A DNA stretch of 54,625 nucleotides from NCBI GenBank assembly GCA_964465145.1, contig CAYXJR010000018.1:1-54625 (forward strand), written 5' to 3'. A program made the translations under genes and the position numbers. The stretch's first letter is position 1; the number at the start of each line of letters is the position of its first letter. Below are positions 25,162-33,066 of this stretch, piece by piece. Source of the stretch: JAUVKA01 sp964465145 (GTDB taxonomy: Bacteria; Bacteroidota; Bacteroidia; Bacteroidales; UBA12481). The notes under the pieces were generated by a model. It worked only from the letters and a program-made list of their open reading frames with translations. It was not told the DNA's origin and searched no databases.

Positions 25162-25610
25162 GATATCTTGAGCTCTTCCAGTAATTGTTGCAATTCTTTT
25201 TTAGAAAGAAGGCTTAAAGGGATTGGGGGATACACTGCTTCCCCCTGGCTGGTATGGATTGTAATGGAAAGAAGTGGAATCAAACCGTATAATGAATACT
25301 TCACAGCAAATTGCGGATCATCTGATCTCGTTATAAGGATTTCCTGATAATCCGTAATCAAAGGGAATAGATGAAAAAATCGTACAATAATCTCCTCTTT
25401 TGAAAATGAAAATTTCACATAGTGGAGCCTGCCAATAAGAACTATCAGAAGGGTTAGGATAAATAAGCCAGCCGAGATTATCAGCCAAATAGCGGAGGGC
25501 AAAACTTCCATTAGGGTTAGCACCAAAAGAACCAGAAAAACGAGTAAGGGCATTCTTATAAGCCAAAGCTTTGCAAAACTGGTTGCGTTTTTATTGTCTA
25601 ATTCATTCAT
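25158..25610 (-). CDS. Membrane protein with bacterial PH-like domain
   Basis: 150 residues. Two adjacent transmembrane helices (about 17-35 and 38-60) are followed by a small mixed beta domain (YVKFSFSKEEIIVRFFHLFP then YQEILITRS) reminiscent of bacterial PH (bPH2/YdbS-type) domains. The domain call is weak. It overlaps the proline dehydrogenase gene by 8 nt and the LolA-like gene by 4 nt, so it is part of the same coupled run. No counterpart in module B. Confidence 0.55.
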   Translation of the reverse strand: MNELDNKNATSFAKLWLIRMPLLVFLVLLVLTLMEVLPSAIWLIISAGLFILTLLIVLIGRLHYVKFSFSKEEIIVRFFHLFPLITDYQEILITRSDDPQFAVKYSLYGLIPLLSITIHTSQGEAVYPPIPLSLLSKKELQQLLEELKIS

Positions 25611-26781
25611 TGTCGTAACTATTTCTTCTCCTGTTTCTTTCTTTAATTACCAATTCAAGTTCCCGGCTCGTTTGGCCTGCCATAGCTGTATTTTCCTCGG
25701 CCCTCCGGATCAGGTATGGTAAAACGTGTTTAACAGGGCCATAGGGCAAATATTTTGCCACATTGTATCCCTGGGCAGCAAGATTAAAACTGATGTTGTC
25801 ACTCATCCCATAAAGTTGTGAAAACCAGATTCTTTGATCATTCTTCATTAAGCCTTTTTCTTCCATCAATTGGGTAAGTAGTATGTTTGAATCTTCGTTA
25901 TGAGTGCCGCTAAATACTGAAATACGATCAATATGTTGAATGGTGAATCGAAGTCCATCATCATACATCTTGTCGGTTGATGGCTTATCCTTATTTATAG
26001 GATCCGGATACGACATTTTTTGCGCTCTTTCCCTTTCTTTTTCCATATATGCACCACGAACAAACTTAATGCCCAGAAAATAGCCAGCTTGCACAGCTTT
26101 CCTATATAACTCCTTGAGAAATTCTAGCCGGTCTTTGCGGTACATTTGAAGAGTATTAAAGACAATTGCCTTTTTTTGGTTGTACTTTTCCATCATCTCT
26201 TCAACTACCTCATCAATAAACTTTTGATACCATGAGTCTTCTGCATCAATCAAAATAGGTATATCTTTTTCATAAGCCGCATTACATAGGGTATCAATTC
26301 GAACACGAAATTCCTGCGCTTCCTTAGTTTCTCCATCACTGAGGGCATCTCCGGTACTGACTTTTTCCAAAATGTGGGAGGTTGTAAAGGCAGTAGGTTT
26401 AAACACAGCGAAGGGAATATTTGGGTTGTCCTCTGCATTTGATATGGTTTTTAGGGTCTCTTCCAGAGCTGCCTTAATGTCCTCAGGCCTTTCCTTACCT
26501 TCTACCGAATAATCAAGAATTACTTTTACTCCATATTTACTCAGTGATTCTACTACAGGAATAGATTCGGGAATATATTCGCCGCCACAAAAATGTGAAT
26601 AGATAGTCGGTTTAATAGCCCAGCTGATTGGCAGTCGAAGGCCAAGTAGTATCTGGGTGATAATTTTTCCCATTTTGACCATCCAGGATGACCCTACAAT
26701 CTTAAAAAGGTAATAAGCTTTGCGAAGTTCTCCGTTTGTCTTGTAAGCAAAGGCAATTTCTGTGTTCTCGAATCCGGTCAT
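25603..26781 (-). CDS. Proline dehydrogenase
   Basis: Flavin enzyme that oxidises proline to pyrroline-5-carboxylate and feeds electrons to the quinone pool. This is a monofunctional 392-residue protein with the expected barrel motifs: FNTLQMYRKDRLEFLK, LGIKFVRGAYMEKER, and the C-terminal YLPYGPVKHVLPYLIRRAEEN. No pyrroline-5-carboxylate dehydrogenase is fused or adjacent. The next gene starts 8 nt inside it, and the run continues through module A, an odd partnership of catabolism and envelope genes. A -7 element lies just upstream at 26799-26806. Confidence 0.92.
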   Translation of the reverse strand: MTGFENTEIAFAYKTNGELRKAYYLFKIVGSSWMVKMGKIITQILLGLRLPISWAIKPTIYSHFCGGEYIPESIPVVESLSKYGVKVILDYSVEGKERPEDIKAALEETLKTISNAEDNPNIPFAVFKPTAFTTSHILEKVSTGDALSDGETKEAQEFRVRIDTLCNAAYEKDIPILIDAEDSWYQKFIDEVVEEMMEKYNQKKAIVFNTLQMYRKDRLEFLKELYRKAVQAGYFLGIKFVRGAYMEKERERAQKMSYPDPINKDKPSTDKMYDDGLRFTIQHIDRISVFSGTHNEDSNILLTQLMEEKGLMKNDQRIWFSQLYGMSDNISFNLAAQGYNVAKYLPYGPVKHVLPYLIRRAEENTAMAGQTSRELELVIKERNRRRNSYDNE

Positions 26782-26798
26782 TACTCAGTGTTTGGTCA

Positions 26799-26806
26799 CA
26801 AATTTA
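26799..26806 (-). promoter_or_regulatory. -7 promoter element of the proline dehydrogenase operon
   Basis: On the minus strand TAAATTTG is an exact TAnnTTTG match, about 18 nt before the ATG at 26781. No -33 TTTG is seen at the usual distance. Confidence 0.4.
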
Positions 26807-26820
26807 GTTGATTATTTATT

Positions 26821-26828
26821 TATCTTTG
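26821..26828 (+). promoter_or_regulatory. -7 promoter element of aroB
   Basis: TATCTTTG is an exact TAnnTTTG match, followed by C. It lies back-to-back with the -7 of the proline dehydrogenase operon. Transcription from near 26834 would rule out a start at 26808 and favour the TTG at 26853. Confidence 0.45.
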
Positions 26829-26852
26829 CACTGGTACCAAGCTTTATACCTT

Positions 26853-27920
26853 TTGAAGCAATTCCACAATAATATTAAGGGAGTCAGACTGTCTTCCAGC
26901 ATCATTCCAGATCTTATAGAAGCCATCTCTGCAATGCAGGCAGATAAGGTGTTTTTTCTATTTGATGAGAATACCTTCCAATACTGTCAGCCACTGATAA
27001 ATATTCAATCTGTTTTTTCAGATTCTTTTAGCCTGATATTAAAAGCAGGAGAGGAGAATAAAAATCTTGATCAGCTAAAGAGGACCTGGGATTTCTTCGA
27101 GGACAATGGAGCAGGAAGAAAATCTGTATTGGTTACGGTTGGGGGTGGTATGCTCACCGATTTGGGTGGATTTGCTGCCAGTACCTTTAAACGTGGGATG
27201 TCATTCATCAATGTTCCAACAACATTACTGGCCATGGTCGATGCCAGTGTGGGAGGGAAAACAGGGATTAACTACCATGGGCTAAAAAATGAAATCGGTA
27301 TTACCAGGCAACCTAACGATGTTTTGATTCATGCTCCCTTCCTGAAAACCCTTGATCAGGAGAACTTTAAATCAGGTTTTGCGGAAATGCTTAAAGCAGG
27401 ACTGATCCAGGATGAGGAATTGTGGTCGCAGTTAATACAATACGACCTGGAAATCCGAAACATTCCCATCCTCGTTCCTTTGATTTGGAGATCCGTACAG
27501 ATAAAACAAGCAATTGTAGATATTGATCCGGAAGAAAAATCCGACAGAAGGGCCCTGAATTTTGGTCATACTTTTGCTCACGCCTTTGAAAGTTATTCTC
27601 TCAAAATGGAGAATCATCTTCATCATGGATATGCAGTGGCATACGGAATGATTTTTGAAGCTATGTTTTCCGAAATTTGCTCAGGTCTCCAACCGGATGA
27701 CTTAGATCAGATTAAGAAGGTAATGCATTCTATCTACGGTCCAATTCCTTTTGCCGAAAAGGATATTGAACAACTGATTCAATTTATGAGGTCTGATAAA
27801 AAGAATGATAATAACCGGATAAACATCACCATGTTGGAAGGAATCGGTCGGTACCGGATTAATAATTATGTTGAAGAAAGTTTAATTGAAGAGGTTTTAG
27901 TAGAAGTTTTATCAAACTAG
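26853..27920 (+). CDS. aroB: 3-dehydroquinate synthase
   Basis: Second step of the shikimate pathway: NAD- and zinc-dependent cyclisation to dehydroquinate. It has TVGGGMLTDLGGFAASTFKRG, then PTTLLAMVDASVGGKTGIN, and the zinc-site regions with EMLKAGLI, LNFGHTFAHAFES and HHGYAVAYGM. The start is uncertain: there is no ATG before the conserved N-terminus. An upstream TTG (26808) lies before the likely transcription start, so I chose TTG 26853, giving MKQFHNNIKG. An unusual start codon slightly downstream is also possible. About 355 residues. Confidence 0.93.
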   Translation: MKQFHNNIKGVRLSSSIIPDLIEAISAMQADKVFFLFDENTFQYCQPLINIQSVFSDSFSLILKAGEENKNLDQLKRTWDFFEDNGAGRKSVLVTVGGGMLTDLGGFAASTFKRGMSFINVPTTLLAMVDASVGGKTGINYHGLKNEIGITRQPNDVLIHAPFLKTLDQENFKSGFAEMLKAGLIQDEELWSQLIQYDLEIRNIPILVPLIWRSVQIKQAIVDIDPEEKSDRRALNFGHTFAHAFESYSLKMENHLHHGYAVAYGMIFEAMFSEICSGLQPDDLDQIKKVMHSIYGPIPFAEKDIEQLIQFMRSDKKNDNNRINITMLEGIGRYRINNYVEESLIEEVLVEVLSN

Positions 27921-27941
27921 TCTGAAGAAAAAAATTCCAAT

Positions 27942-27956
27942 TGCCAATAATTGGCA
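27942..27956 (-). terminator. Weak terminator-like hairpin after tadA
   Basis: TGCCAA (27942-27947) pairs with TTGGCA (27951-27956) around a 3-nt loop. On the minus strand a T-rich run follows about 10 nt later. It lies between the convergent stops of aroB and tadA. The gap before the T run makes it weak. Confidence 0.3.
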
Positions 27957-27988
27957 GAAATTCATCCTGGCCAGCTAAAGATGGATAT

Positions 27989-28420
27989 CTATCTCTTTTC
28001 AGAAAAAAAATCACGAATTAGTTCTTTGCTTTCTTCCGCCAATATACCTCCTGTTATAATAGTTTGTGGATGAAGGACTTGTTTTTTCAGCCGGAGAAAA
28101 CCCCGAAGCGGATCATCTGCCCCATATACAATCCTACCGATCTGAGTCCAAAAAGCTGCACCAGCACACATCACGCAGGGCTCAAGTGTTACATACAAGG
28201 TGCAATCGATAAGGTATTTACCCCCAAGAGTATTTGCGGCCGAAGTAAAAGCTTGCATTTCAGCATGTGCCGTTACGTCATTTAGAGTCACGGTCAGATT
28301 ATGGCCCCGGGCTATTATACGGTTATGCAGAACAATTATCGCCCCTATGGGAACTTCCCCTATTTCGAATGCATGCCTTGCCTCCTTTAAAGCCTGCCCC
28401 ATGAAATAAGCGTCGTCCAT
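27989..28420 (-). CDS. tadA: tRNA-specific adenosine deaminase
   Basis: Converts the wobble adenosine of tRNA-Arg(ACG) to inosine. The 143-residue deaminase-fold protein shows both zinc motifs: THAEMQAF (His plus catalytic Glu) and EPCVMCAGA (two Cys). Related guanine or cytosine deaminases share the motifs, but length and the GEVPIGAIIV and RIVYGADDPLRG segments fit TadA. It runs convergent to aroB and divergent to aspS. Confidence 0.88.
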   Translation of the reverse strand: MDDAYFMGQALKEARHAFEIGEVPIGAIIVLHNRIIARGHNLTVTLNDVTAHAEMQAFTSAANTLGGKYLIDCTLYVTLEPCVMCAGAAFWTQIGRIVYGADDPLRGFLRLKKQVLHPQTIITGGILAEESKELIRDFFSEKR

Positions 28421-28444
28421 GTCCGAAAGTTAGGGGTTTTTTCT

Positions 28445-28452
28445 TAGTTTTG
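28445..28452 (+). promoter_or_regulatory. -7 promoter element of aspS
   Basis: TAGTTTTG is an exact TAnnTTTG match followed by C. It would start a transcript near 28459 and leave a leader of about 18 nt before the ATG at 28477. Confidence 0.4.
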
Positions 28453-28476
28453 CAGCCTATAAATATAGTAGAAACA

Positions 28477-30231
28477 ATGTATAGGACACATACTTGCGGA
28501 GAGTTGAGAATGAACCAGATCGATGAAAAAGTAAACCTTTCTGGCTGGATCCAAAAAAACCGGGACCTTGGAGGAATGACCTTTATTGACCTTAGGGATC
28601 GATATGGAATAACCCAATTGGTTTTTAATATGGAAACCAATAAATCCCTTTGTTTGGAAGCAAGAAAACTGGGACGCGAATATGTTGTGCAAATATCAGG
28701 GGTTGTTTCAGAAAGAAGCAATAAAAATCCCAGGATGCCGACTGGAGATATTGAGATAAATATTGATAATCTTAAGATTCTGAATTCTTCAGAGGTCCCT
28801 CCTTTTACAATTGAAGATGATTCTGATGGAGGTGATGAGTTAAGAATGAAATTCAGATACCTTGACTTGCGGAGACAACCCCTTCAGAAGAATTTAATTT
28901 TGCGGCACCGGATGGCAAAAGCCGTGCGTGATTACATGGACAAGGAAAACTTTCTTGAAATTGAGACTCCTTGCCTGATAAAATCCACCCCTGAAGGAGC
29001 TCGTGATTTTGTCGTCCCAAGTAGGATGAATAAGGGACAGTTTTATGCCCTCCCTCAATCCCCACAGGTATTTAAGCAATTGCTTATGGTTAGCGGGTAC
29101 GACCGTTATTTTCAAATCGTACGGTGTTTTCGGGACGAAGATTTACGGGCAGACCGCCAGCCTGAATTTACGCAGATCGACTGTGAAATGGCCTTTGTTG
29201 AACAAGAGGATATCCTTTCAACTTTTGAAGGCCTGACTTCTCACCTTTTCAGAGAGGTCTTGCAAATGGAGATTCCAGTACCATTTATCAGAATGCCATA
29301 TGAAGAAGCAATGAGTCAATATGGTAATGACAAACCAGACCTGAGGTTTGGTATGACTATATATGAAATGACTGATATGGTTGGCGGAACTGGCTTCCCG
29401 GTGTTTGAAGATGCAGAATACGTTGGAGGTATCTGTGCTTTGGGTGGTTCACAATACACCAGGAAGCAATTGGATATTCTTACTGAATTTGTCAAGAAGC
29501 CGCAGATTGGTTCCAAAGGACTTGTATACGCTAAATATAATGAAGACGGGTCTTTCAAGTCTTCTGTAGATAAGTTTTTTGATCAGGATGCCCTAAAGGG
29601 CTGGGCTAATCATTTTGGAGCTAATCCTGGGGATCTCATGCTGATTTTAGCCGGTGACAGAAAGCAAACATTGCATGCTTTAAGCGAATTGCGCCTGGAA
29701 ATGGGAAGGCAGCTCAATCTTATGGATAAGAAAAGTTTTATTCCTCTCTGGGTTGTTGATTTTCCACTGTTAGAATGGAATGAGGAATCACAGCGATATT
29801 ATGCAATGCACCACCCTTTTACATCACCCAAATTGGAAGACATAGAGCTCATGAAAACTAAGCCCGGAATGGTAAGGGCGAACGCTTATGACCTTGTTAT
29901 CAATGGAATAGAAATTGGAGGTGGCTCCATAAGGATCCACGGTGAAAAAATGCAGTCACAAATTTTTGATGTATTGGGTTTTACCAGAGAAGAAGCACAA
30001 TCCCGGTTTGGTTTCCTGATGAATGCCTTCCGGTACGGTGCCCCCCCCCATGGAGGAATAGCCTTTGGATTTGATCGCTGGGTATCCCTATTTGCAGGTG
30101 AAAATTCAATAAGGGATGTTATCGCTTTTCCTAAAAATAATGCTGGCCGTGATTTAATGAGTGAAACGCCCTCCAGCATAAGCCAGGAGCAGTTGGATGA
30201 ACTTAATCTAATCATTAAGAAATCTGAGTAG
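28477..30231 (+). CDS. aspS: Aspartyl-tRNA synthetase
   Basis: Charges tRNA-Asp. A class IIb synthetase of about 584 residues: N-terminal OB-fold anticodon domain (VNLSGWIQKNRDLGGMTFID), catalytic motifs FRYLDLRR, YDRYFQIVRCFRDEDLRADR and the C-terminal GIAFGFDRW, plus a bacterial GAD insertion domain. ATG 28477 gives MYRTHTCGEL, the usual beginning. There is no sign of the archaeal-type AspRS. The enzyme may be strict for Asp or may also charge tRNA-Asn; the sequence alone does not decide. Confidence 0.96.
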   Translation: MYRTHTCGELRMNQIDEKVNLSGWIQKNRDLGGMTFIDLRDRYGITQLVFNMETNKSLCLEARKLGREYVVQISGVVSERSNKNPRMPTGDIEINIDNLKILNSSEVPPFTIEDDSDGGDELRMKFRYLDLRRQPLQKNLILRHRMAKAVRDYMDKENFLEIETPCLIKSTPEGARDFVVPSRMNKGQFYALPQSPQVFKQLLMVSGYDRYFQIVRCFRDEDLRADRQPEFTQIDCEMAFVEQEDILSTFEGLTSHLFREVLQMEIPVPFIRMPYEEAMSQYGNDKPDLRFGMTIYEMTDMVGGTGFPVFEDAEYVGGICALGGSQYTRKQLDILTEFVKKPQIGSKGLVYAKYNEDGSFKSSVDKFFDQDALKGWANHFGANPGDLMLILAGDRKQTLHALSELRLEMGRQLNLMDKKSFIPLWVVDFPLLEWNEESQRYYAMHHPFTSPKLEDIELMKTKPGMVRANAYDLVINGIEIGGGSIRIHGEKMQSQIFDVLGFTREEAQSRFGFLMNAFRYGAPPHGGIAFGFDRWVSLFAGENSIRDVIAFPKNNAGRDLMSETPSSISQEQLDELNLIIKKSE

Positions 30232-30337
30232 GGCTTTAATAGGGAATGACAACCTTATTGCCATTCATCTATATACCTTGTGTGAAAAAATCAGCTTATA
30301 ATACAATTCGGAATGATTATTCGTCTGGCACCCTGAG

Positions 30338-31687
30338 TTATTTAACAAGCTCCCCTATCAATGTAGCTGAGGTACAGCGAATTATTTTTACTTTAACAAG
30401 GTCCCCGGGAGAATAAACCATTTTTGGAAAAACCACAACCTTATTCTGAGAAGTACGCCCAAATAATTTCTTATCTGACTTCTTGGATAACCCTTCAGCC
30501 AATACCTCGACAATCTTTCCGATATCAGCATTATTGCTCTCTACCGACAGTATGTTTTGTAATCCAATGATGTCCTGAAGGCGAGTAGCTTTTTTCTCTT
30601 CAGGCACATCATCCGGCAGCTTATCCGCAGCGAATGTTCCCGGCCTTTCTGAGTACTTGAACATGAATGCTGAATCAAAGCGAACCCATTTCATCATAGA
30701 CAGGGTTTCCTGGTGGTCATTTTCCGTTTCTCCCGGGAAACCGCAAAATATGTCGGTTGATATTCCGCAATCTGGCAGTATCAATCGAATTGCACTTACC
30801 CTGTCTTTATAATCCTCCACAGTATACTTCCGGTTCATCCTTTTAAGGACATCTAAGCTGCCGGATTGCATCGGAAGATGGATATGTTTGCAGATATTTC
30901 CATGTTGGGCCATCGTTTTCAATGTTTCATCCGACATGTCTTTTGGATGAGAGGTTGTAAAACGTATTCGCATGCCGGGAACTTCCCTGGCTACCATACT
31001 TAATAGCTGATGAAACCCAATATTTCCAATGTTATGGTCTTGTGATTCGGGAGAGTTGGTTCCAGGTTTCCATAGATAGGAATTTACATTTTGTCCGAGC
31101 AGGGTCAATTCCTTGTATCCTCGATGGAAAAGGTCGCGAGCTTCCTGAAGTATATCCTGAGGGTCCCGGCTGCGCTCTCTCCCACGTGTGTACGGAACAA
31201 TGCAGTAAGTGCAGAAATTATTACATCCCCGGGTTATTGTAACAAATCCGCTTATCCCATTACTCTCCAGTCGTGTTGGACAAATACCTGCGTATGTTTC
31301 ATCGGTTGAAAGCTCAACATTGATAGCAGTCTCCTGAAGGTAAATTTTTTGCAGGAGTTCAGGGAACTTCCTGTAAGAATCTGGGCCAGCTACAAGATTA
31401 ACACCGTGATTATCAATTAGATCTTGCTGTACCCGTTCTGCCATGCATCCTATTACACCAATTTTTAAAGAAGGATTGCCACCCCGGTATGACCTAATTG
31501 CTTTTAGCCTGCTATAGATTTTATTTTCAGCATTTTCTCTCACTGAGCAGGTGTTTACCAGAACCAGGTCGGCACTTTCAATATCTCCAGCTATTTCAAA
31601 TCCTTCATTACGTAAAATTGTTGCCACAGTCTCACTGTCGGCCACATTCATCTGGCATCCATATGTTTCTATATATAATTTTGGCAT
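30338..31687 (-). CDS. miaB: tRNA-2-methylthio-N6-isopentenyladenosine synthase
   Basis: Radical-SAM methylthiotransferase that modifies A37 of certain tRNAs. About 449 residues. N-terminal iron-sulfur cluster cysteines sit at about 11, 47 and 81 (LYIETYGCQMN, VNTCSVRENA, IGCMAERV). The radical-SAM triad Cys155-x3-Cys159-x2-Cys162 is in TRGCNNFCTYCIVPYTRGRE. A TRAM domain is at the end. ATG 31687 gives MPKLYIETYGC, which matches the family beginning; an ATG three codons upstream (31696) is possible. Divergent to yebC with overlapping -7 elements. Confidence 0.95.
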   Translation of the reverse strand: MPKLYIETYGCQMNVADSETVATILRNEGFEIAGDIESADLVLVNTCSVRENAENKIYSRLKAIRSYRGGNPSLKIGVIGCMAERVQQDLIDNHGVNLVAGPDSYRKFPELLQKIYLQETAINVELSTDETYAGICPTRLESNGISGFVTITRGCNNFCTYCIVPYTRGRERSRDPQDILQEARDLFHRGYKELTLLGQNVNSYLWKPGTNSPESQDHNIGNIGFHQLLSMVAREVPGMRIRFTTSHPKDMSDETLKTMAQHGNICKHIHLPMQSGSLDVLKRMNRKYTVEDYKDRVSAIRLILPDCGISTDIFCGFPGETENDHQETLSMMKWVRFDSAFMFKYSERPGTFAADKLPDDVPEEKKATRLQDIIGLQNILSVESNNADIGKIVEVLAEGLSKKSDKKLFGRTSQNKVVVFPKMVYSPGDLVKVKIIRCTSATLIGELVK

Positions 31688-31712
31688 CCTTATCATTCGC
31701 TAAAGTGGGCAG

Positions 31713-31720
31713 CAAAGGTA
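31713..31720 (-). promoter_or_regulatory. -7 promoter element of miaB
   Basis: On the minus strand TACCTTTG is an exact TAnnTTTG match followed by C. A transcript would start near 31706, leaving a short leader. Confidence 0.45.
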
Positions 31721-31725
31721 AGATA

Positions 31726-31733
31726 TAATTTTG
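31726..31733 (+). promoter_or_regulatory. -7 promoter element of yebC
   Basis: TAATTTTG is an exact TAnnTTTG match that lies only 6 nt from the miaB -7 element of the opposite strand. The two divergent promoters would occlude each other. Confidence 0.45.
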
Positions 31734-31781
31734 TACCTTTAACCGGCTAAAAAATTGATAATATTTTTAATAAACACGTCT

Positions 31782-32525
31782 ATGTCAGGACATAGTAAAT
31801 GGTCAACCATTAAAAGGAAGAAGGGTGCTATTGACGCCAAACGATCCAAGATTTTCTCCAAAATTGTTAAGGAAATTATGATCGCAGCCCGTGAGGGAGG
31901 ATCCGATCCTGAGATGAACCCAAAACTACGCATGGCAGTGTCCAATGCCAAAGGGGTAAATATGCCAAAGGATAATATCCAGAGGGCTATTAACAAAGCC
32001 TCATCTGATGGAGCAGCTTTGCAGGATGTTACCTTTGAGGGCTATGGCCCGGGAGGGATTGCTATTTTTGTTGAGTGCCTGTCTGATAATAATAAAAGGA
32101 CTGTTGGCAATGTCCGCGCTATTTTCAACAAAAGAGGGGGTAGTTTGGGAACGAATGGTTCCCTTAGTTTTGTCTTCGACAGAAAGGGAGTATTTGAGGT
32201 ACTAAGGGGAGATCTTGATCCAGAGGAATTTGAGCTGGAGGTTATTGATGCAGGGGTTGAGGAAATAGAAGTGGAGGATGATCGTTTTATTCTTACTTGC
32301 CCGTTGGAGGATTTTGGCAATGTTCAGAAAAAACTTGAGGAAATGGAGATAGAGCCCGAGAACGCCGAATTGCAGAGAATTGCAACCACCACAAAGGTGG
32401 TGGATATTAGTACTGCAAAATCATTTCTGACTATGGTGGAAGCATTTGAAGATGATGATGATGTGCAGGCTGTTTTTCACAATCTGGAATTTACCGAAGA
32501 ATTAGCACAAGCACTGGATGAATAG
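31782..32525 (+). CDS. YebC/PmpR family regulatory protein
   Basis: About 247 residues. The N-terminus is the family hallmark MSGHSKWSTIKRKKGAIDAK followed by NPKLRMAVSNAKGVNMPKDN and the FEGYGPGGIAIFVECLSDN region. YebC proteins are described as transcriptional regulators and, more recently, as factors that help ribosomes through difficult peptide stretches. An acidic segment near the end (FEDDDD) is a local feature. The start at 31782 is fixed by the hallmark. The next gene begins 8 nt inside it. Confidence 0.92.
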   Translation: MSGHSKWSTIKRKKGAIDAKRSKIFSKIVKEIMIAAREGGSDPEMNPKLRMAVSNAKGVNMPKDNIQRAINKASSDGAALQDVTFEGYGPGGIAIFVECLSDNNKRTVGNVRAIFNKRGGSLGTNGSLSFVFDRKGVFEVLRGDLDPEEFELEVIDAGVEEIEVEDDRFILTCPLEDFGNVQKKLEEMEIEPENAELQRIATTTKVVDISTAKSFLTMVEAFEDDDDVQAVFHNLEFTEELAQALDE

Positions 32526-33006
32526 AATCACCTTTACAAAATATTTATGGCTGATTATAATTTCAGCTTTTTTTATGAATGGATTTGCTTTTGGACAGAA
32601 AAGCCTGGTTTCTAGTATCCCTTCTGACAGCACTCACAGGATATTGTTGTATTTAGAGAATGATCTGCCCTTCGGTCGGATTAATATTAATCAGGACGAT
32701 CGGTTGGATGACCTTCTGCGAAAGCATATCACTTACAATGATAGTGTAGGAGTGCAAGGATGGAAAATAATGATTTACCATGGCAGGGAACTGAAAAAGG
32801 CACAGGACACCGGTGCAAGATTTAATTCGGCATTTCCTGATTTAGAGGTTCCCTTTTTGGTGGACTATCAGGCTCCTGACTTCAAAACCCTTGTTGGGGC
32901 ATTCAGAACCAGAGAGGAAGCATACCGCTTTCATCAACAAATTAAAACAGAATTTGAATTCTCCTACCTGGTTCAGGCAACTATCAAACCAGGTGAATTG
33001 AAATGA
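32518..33006 (+). CDS. Exported SPOR-like protein
   Basis: 162 residues with a signal peptide at about 1-26 (LIIISAFFMNGFAFGQ) and a C-terminal SPOR-like domain at about 110-155 (FLVDYQAPDFKTLVGAFRTR then AYRFHQQI). SPOR domains bind denuded glycan strands of peptidoglycan, typically at division sites. The N-terminal half is unassigned. Its ATG overlaps yebC by 8 nt, so the two are coupled. The domain call rests on the GAFRTREEAYRF pattern and is fairly good, not certain. Confidence 0.7.
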   Translation: MNRITFTKYLWLIIISAFFMNGFAFGQKSLVSSIPSDSTHRILLYLENDLPFGRININQDDRLDDLLRKHITYNDSVGVQGWKIMIYHGRELKKAQDTGARFNSAFPDLEVPFLVDYQAPDFKTLVGAFRTREEAYRFHQQIKTEFEFSYLVQATIKPGELK

Positions 33007-33066
33007 AGTTAATACAGAATGATTCAAGTATCTTGTTATCCTTTTTCTCCAAAATAATATCTTTCT

